Shown piece after piece: positions 6,142 through 9,280 of a stretch of DNA of 9,280 nucleotides. The position numbers and the translations under genes were made by a program. Position 1 is the stretch's first letter. Every line of letters starts with the position of its first letter. The notes below the pieces were generated by a model. That model saw nothing but the letters and a program-made list of their open reading frames with translations, was not told where the DNA came from and searched no databases. This DNA is from Bacillota bacterium (GTDB lineage Bacteria > Bacillota > Clostridia > Clostridiales > Clostridiaceae): assembly GCA_030706065.1 (NCBI GenBank), contig JAUZPH010000116.1, forward strand, positions 1-9,280, in the 5' to 3' direction.

Positions 6142-6163
6142 AATCCACAAAACTCAGTGGATT
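6142..6163. promoter_or_regulatory. Inverted repeat in the leader of prs
   Basis: AATCCAC (6142-6148) and GTGGATT (6157-6163) form a perfect 7-bp stem with an 8-base loop, 44 bases upstream of the prs start and downstream of its predicted promoter. No U-tract follows on the minus strand, so it is not a plain terminator. It could be an operator for a dimeric repressor or a leader hairpin. The role is inferred only from position. Confidence 0.35.
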
Positions 6164-6217
6164 TAAACACTTTTACCGGGAATAGAAAAGCTATATCCCT
6201 AAAATTGTTCCGAAAAT

Positions 6218-6246
6218 AGAATATCATTCTTACCATTATAATTCAA
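6218..6246 (-). promoter_or_regulatory. Candidate promoter of prs
   Basis: The minus strand has TTGAAT, a 17-bp spacer and TATTCT (4/6 and 4/6 with ideal spacing). Transcription from here would give a leader of about 110 bases. A perfect TATAAT occurs within the spacer but lacks a -35. I see no terminator after the ger operon (stop at 6306), so read-through into prs is also possible. Confidence 0.4.
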
Positions 6247-6305
6247 TATAAAACTATGTATCTTTTCAAAATTCGACATTTTCTCTATTGACGAGGAGCC
6301 CTTTC

Positions 6306-7436
6306 TTAAGTCGGGCATTTTTCACCTTTTGGCTTTTTCTTCTTATTTTTATCACCCAGCATTCCTCTCAATGCCGCAACCAGCAGAAGCAGCAGCGGAA
6401 GTCCTACCCCCAGCGCAAGGGAAATCTCCGACCATGGGCTTTTTAGAAATTGTATAAACTTGTTATGATCATGGCCCATAAAATCAGCCAGATAGATGAA
6501 TATCGCCGAAACCGGAAGAATAATCTTTAAATTCTGCTTTATTCCGGATACCTGTTTTATACAGTACACGGCGCTGTAAAGCATTACTGTAGATTGAACC
6601 ACTACCCCCCACACAAAAAAGCTTACCATTATAAGTTCATATCTGGGTAAATATCTTGTAAGCTGGGCACTCCTCACCTGCTGCATGCAGACCACTACAA
6701 ATTGTTTCATAACATCTGCTCCCAATACTCCCGTTTCGAATATTGGCCAGACTATTATGATCAAGTAGGCTGAAATCATTGAAAACAGTGATATGAGTCC
6801 GGTTTTCTTTTTATTATTAATCATCGGGAACAACATTCCCACAGCCAGAATTGCCATAGTCAAATCTCCAAAGGAATATATGCTGGCCTTTGCATCCGTC
6901 AATAAGCCTTCATCAAGCATGGGACGCAGGTTTATGAACTTGAAGTCTGTAATTGTACCAAGCATCATTGTAATGTTTATCAGAAGAGTCATGATGAATC
7001 CAAAAATTGAAAACCTTATTACTACTTCTACCCCCAGAGATACCCCATAAACACATAGAAGCCCATATACCAGGCATAATACAAAATAAGGAGTTTCCGT
7101 AAGCATATATTCCTTGAGATGCAGTGTTATAACATTGATAGAAGCTGAAAAGGCCAAGCCAAAGTATATGGCCAGCACCCCTCCCAGTATTTTACTGAAG
7201 GCTCTTCCCAGTATTTTATCACTGTATTCAATTATTGTATCTTCCGGAAACTTGCTTGATAGAAAGGTGGCCACCAATACAATGATGGTACCTGTAAAAC
7301 CTCCAATGGTCATGGATATCCATGCATCACCTCCCACCACCCTTGCGGTAATACCGGCAGTAATGCCTATGGCTTTTCCATACATCAGGTTGGGAAGCAT
7401 GAAAAAGTATTGAAGCCTGTCAATCTTCGCCTTCAT
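6306..7436 (-). CDS. gerAB: Spore germinant receptor B subunit, GerAB/ArcD/ProY-type permease
   Basis: This 376-residue integral membrane protein has about ten hydrophobic segments (roughly 8-30, 39-60, 82-104, 116-136, 139-160, 186-206, 213-235, 267-292, 303-320, 336-357), the normal size and topology of GerAB-type subunits. These have an APC/LeuT-like fold and contribute to germinant binding. Family marks are the opening KIDRLQYFFMLPNLMYGKAI and the central NLRPMLDEGLLTDAKASIYS (NL.P.l..G…), where GerAB proteins have a conserved loop before a membrane segment. The tail is short and basic (DKNKKKKPKGEK). The ATG overlaps the stop of the upstream C-subunit gene by one base (TAATG), suggesting translational coupling. 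It is the last gene of the operon; the protein would act in the spore inner membrane with the A and C subunits. The germinant is not predictable. Confidence 0.92.
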   Translation of the reverse strand: MKAKIDRLQYFFMLPNLMYGKAIGITAGITARVVGGDAWISMTIGGFTGTIIVLVATFLSSKFPEDTIIEYSDKILGRAFSKILGGVLAIYFGLAFSASINVITLHLKEYMLTETPYFVLCLVYGLLCVYGVSLGVEVVIRFSIFGFIMTLLINITMMLGTITDFKFINLRPMLDEGLLTDAKASIYSFGDLTMAILAVGMLFPMINNKKKTGLISLFSMISAYLIIIVWPIFETGVLGADVMKQFVVVCMQQVRSAQLTRYLPRYELIMVSFFVWGVVVQSTVMLYSAVYCIKQVSGIKQNLKIILPVSAIFIYLADFMGHDHNKFIQFLKSPWSEISLALGVGLPLLLLLVAALRGMLGDKNKKKKPKGEKCPT

Positions 7437-8635
7437 TAATCCTGCTCTCCTTCAATTTTTTCTTCGTAAATGGGCTCCTGGAACAGAGTGCTGGTATTTA
7501 TCTTCACATCGGAACTGAAGGTGATCACGGCATTACTGTACAGCTCCGGCCACCTTTTTCCCAGGCCTTTGTTCCACAAATCCTTGTATTTTATATGAAA
7601 CGTCCTTCCAAAGCCTACAACATCACTGTTGAAATCTGTCTGTACAGCTTTTATTGTGGTTTTTAAGTTCCTTTTTACTCTATCATTTACAGCCTTTTGC
7701 ACCTCTGACTTGAAGGCATCAATGTCTGCCTGAAGAGGACCGTCCTGTTCCGTTATACTGCCTTCAGCCTTGAAGTTAATATTGAACTTCGCCTTCTGTC
7801 CATCCCAATCCGGAGTTACCTTGACCTTGATACGCCTGAGTTCAACAGAGATTGCCTTTTCACCGGTACCTGTAAGGAATACCGTAATTATGGAACTTCT
7901 TGCTTCTCCCCTCATCCAATCCAGCCCCCTGGCTTCTTCGGCAGACAGAAAACCAACCAATTTATCCTTTTTGAATACTGCTCCACCCTCCAATTCAATC
8001 TGGTTGCTGCCGGTACCGCTTTCTGCCGGTGTAATAAGCCGCAGCTCAGATAGGAGAGGTTGTATGGTCTCACTCTTATAGTCTCTCAAAAGGCTTACCA
8101 TATCGGTTTTTATACTTCTTGCAGGAAGTTCTCCATATAGGTACAGCCTTGCTATGGATATACCTGGTATTTTTTCTATGCCAGTGTTTGTGCCAATAAG
8201 CCCTTCAGCCTTTCCTCTTGTTACTGCCACCCAGGTCTTCATTCGTAATTCGGGATTATGGGAGAAGAAGTCCACAATCGGCGTGATACCCTCCTGTGCC
8301 AGGCCTTCTCCTATGATTATGACGTTGTTGTGAGCCCACATAACCCTTCTTGAAGAGAATTTAGCTACATTCCTTATGGCATCAAATATAGTCTGGCCAT
8401 CTGCGGCCCCAACCCAAACCGGGGAGCCTCCACCGCCTCCGCCCATGGGTCCGCCTCCGGCAGCATCCGAAGGCTTTGCAATCTGAACCGATACCCTGTA
8501 TCCCCCTTTCTCATTCTCGGATTTATCCACACCAACGGCCATAACCAGCCCCAATTCATTAATTTCCCTGGCATCCCAGCAGCCGGGAAGGAGCATATTT
8601 ATCAGCAGTATTGATATTACGGCATACTTTCTCAT
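7436..8635 (-). CDS. gerAC: Spore germinant receptor C subunit, Ger(x)C lipoprotein
   Basis: This protein of about 399 residues is a secreted lipoprotein of the GerAC family. It has a short signal peptide ending in the lipobox LLPGC, then the family hallmark CWDAREINELGLVMAVGVDK. Other marks are GQTIFDAIRNVAKFSSRRVMWAHNNVIIIGE, FFSHNPELRMKTWVAV, and the C-terminal repeat-fold domain ending DVVGFGRTFHIKYKDLWN…W (the conserved D..GFG……P..W-type motif). A Gly-rich insert AGGGPMGGGGGGSP follows the first domain strand; such loops are common in clostridial homologues. Start choice: an ATG at 8641 would leave only 3 bases after AGGAG (8645-8649). The in-frame ATG at 8635 leaves 9 and gives a tidy MRKYAV signal peptide, so I prefer 8635; the longer form adds Met-Ser. 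It sits between the A subunit gene (about 18 bases upstream) and the B subunit gene (1-base overlap). Confidence 0.92.
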   Translation of the reverse strand: MRKYAVISILLINMLLPGCWDAREINELGLVMAVGVDKSENEKGGYRVSVQIAKPSDAAGGGPMGGGGGGSPVWVGAADGQTIFDAIRNVAKFSSRRVMWAHNNVIIIGEGLAQEGITPIVDFFSHNPELRMKTWVAVTRGKAEGLIGTNTGIEKIPGISIARLYLYGELPARSIKTDMVSLLRDYKSETIQPLLSELRLITPAESGTGSNQIELEGGAVFKKDKLVGFLSAEEARGLDWMRGEARSSIITVFLTGTGEKAISVELRRIKVKVTPDWDGQKAKFNINFKAEGSITEQDGPLQADIDAFKSEVQKAVNDRVKRNLKTTIKAVQTDFNSDVVGFGRTFHIKYKDLWNKGLGKRWPELYSNAVITFSSDVKINTSTLFQEPIYEEKIEGEQD

Positions 8636-8653
8636 GCTCATACACTCCTTTTA

Positions 8654-9280
8654 TTATTGTGTTTGAGGAGGCTTCGGCTCCAAATTATCCTTCTGCCTTT
8701 TTTCATCCTGGGCTTTGGTCATCTGCGGCCTCTTACCCATCTTCCACCAGGGCGCTCTGACTATGGTGTCCTTATTTCCTCTACTTCTGTATGGACTGAT
8801 AGGGGTTATGAAAGGGGCTCCAAAGGACCTCAATGAAAGAAGGTTCATTGTGAGTGCAATTGTCCCCCCGAGAAAGCCTAAAATACCAAAGGTACCGGAT
8901 AAAACTATGAGCGGAAACTTTGCCAATCGTATGGCAAAGGAGGTGTTGTAAGCCGGTATTGCAAAGGAGCTTACACCTGCTGCCGCTATGGCTATTACAA
9001 GAGTAGGCCCTACCAGGCCAGCATTTACTGCAGCCTCCCCTATGACCAGAGTACCGACTATGCTGACTGCCTGCCCTACAGGCTTTGGCAGCCTTAGTCC
9101 TGCCTCTCTCATTATTTCAAACATAAATTCCATAATAATCGCCTCCATAACTGCCGGGAAGGGAACTCCTTCACGGCCTGCAGCTACTCTCAGTGCCAGG
9201 GCTGTTGGAAGCATCTCCTGGTGAAAGGCCACCAGCATTACATAAAAGGAGGAGGCCGTCAGGGATAGAAATAGTGAAAA
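8654..9280 (-). CDS. gerAA: Spore germinant receptor A subunit, GerAA family (C-terminal 208 residues; continues past the right edge)
   Basis: The frame is open from the right edge through to TAA at 8654-8656. The codons upstream of the internal ATG at 9238 (encoding FSLFLSLTASSFYV) also match the family, so that ATG is not the start. Recognisable GerAA membrane-domain segments are VAFHQEMLPTALALRVAAGR, EGVPFPAVMEAIIMEFMFEI, REAGLRLPKPVGQAVSIVGT and GEAAVNAGLVGPTLVIAIAA. This is the near-diagnostic block of GerA/SpoVAF proteins. Three or four hydrophobic helices are visible, then a Lys/Pro-rich cytoplasmic tail of about 50 residues ending KPPQTQ. The missing N-terminal half should hold the soluble domain. 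It is the first of the three ger genes seen, separated from the C subunit by about 18 bases. SpoVAF is an alternative for the family match, but the adjoining C and B genes favour a germinant receptor. Confidence 0.93.
   Translation of the reverse strand, partial: FSLFLSLTASSFYVMLVAFHQEMLPTALALRVAAGREGVPFPAVMEAIIMEFMFEIMREAGLRLPKPVGQAVSIVGTLVIGEAAVNAGLVGPTLVIAIAAAGVSSFAIPAYNTSFAIRLAKFPLIVLSGTFGILGFLGGTIALTMNLLSLRSFGAPFITPISPYRSRGNKDTIVRAPWWKMGKRPQMTKAQDEKRQKDNLEPKPPQTQ

Noticed and set aside
6272..6278. TGTCGAA (minus strand), a perfect Spo0A-box core, between the ger operon and prs; a second copy at 1188-1194
   Set aside because: A 7-base motif is expected by chance about once in 8 kb on two strands. 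Neither copy is placed convincingly relative to a promoter of a sporulation gene.
7114..7413. Long plus-strand open frames opposite the ger genes, prs and the reductase (for example 7114-7413, 7770-8081, 5018-5434)
   Set aside because: All lie antisense to genes with strong family motifs and have no ribosome binding sites or independent support.

Overview
The window looks like a chromosomal stretch from a spore-forming, low-G+C member of the Clostridia. The evidence is a tricistronic GerA-type germinant-receptor operon, strong AGGAGG-type ribosome binding sites, short A+T-rich spacers with hairpin terminators, and Firmicutes-type families (a CvfB-like S1 protein, a DnaD-N-like protein, a non-canonical PRPP synthetase). 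A cellulolytic-clostridium or Ruminiclostridium-like relative is plausible, but I cannot fix the genus from sequence alone.

Layout, left to right. (1) 1-125, minus: the first 41 codons of a small membrane protein that runs off the left edge. (2) 259-1068, minus: a protein with a phage/DnaD-type replication N-terminal domain, followed by an acidic repetitive tail containing three 24-bp tandem repeats. (3) 1069-1720: a 650-bp stretch with no intact gene. It holds the remains of a GNAT acetyltransferase gene at 1300-1441, with its promoter and ribosome binding site still in place and an imperfect terminator behind it; most of the coding region is missing. (4) 1721-2560, plus: CvfB-like RNA-binding protein, convergent with (5) 2587-3213, minus: a ThuA-fold protein; a 12-bp-stem terminator separates them. 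(6) 3420-3803, plus: an unrecognised acidic 127-residue protein, convergent with (7) 3894-4811, minus: an aldo/keto reductase; a 14-bp-stem bidirectional terminator lies between. (8) 4946-6097, minus: a 383-residue PRPP synthetase variant with its own predicted promoter and a hairpin in its leader. (9) 6306-9280, minus: a germinant-receptor operon transcribed in the order A subunit (3' part only), C subunit (lipoprotein), B subunit (permease), with a 1-nt overlap between C and B.

How the genes work together: only the three ger genes form a clear functional unit, an inner-membrane nutrient sensor of the spore. The others look like single-gene transcription units of housekeeping or unknown role, several in convergent pairs sharing a terminator. 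I found no phage, CRISPR, insertion sequence, toxin-antitoxin or defence system, and no convincing undescribed multi-gene system. The observations most worth a second look are the microhomology-type deletion in the GNAT relic, the DnaD-N protein lacking a recognisable C-terminal DnaD domain, and the altered active-site motifs of the PRPP synthetase.
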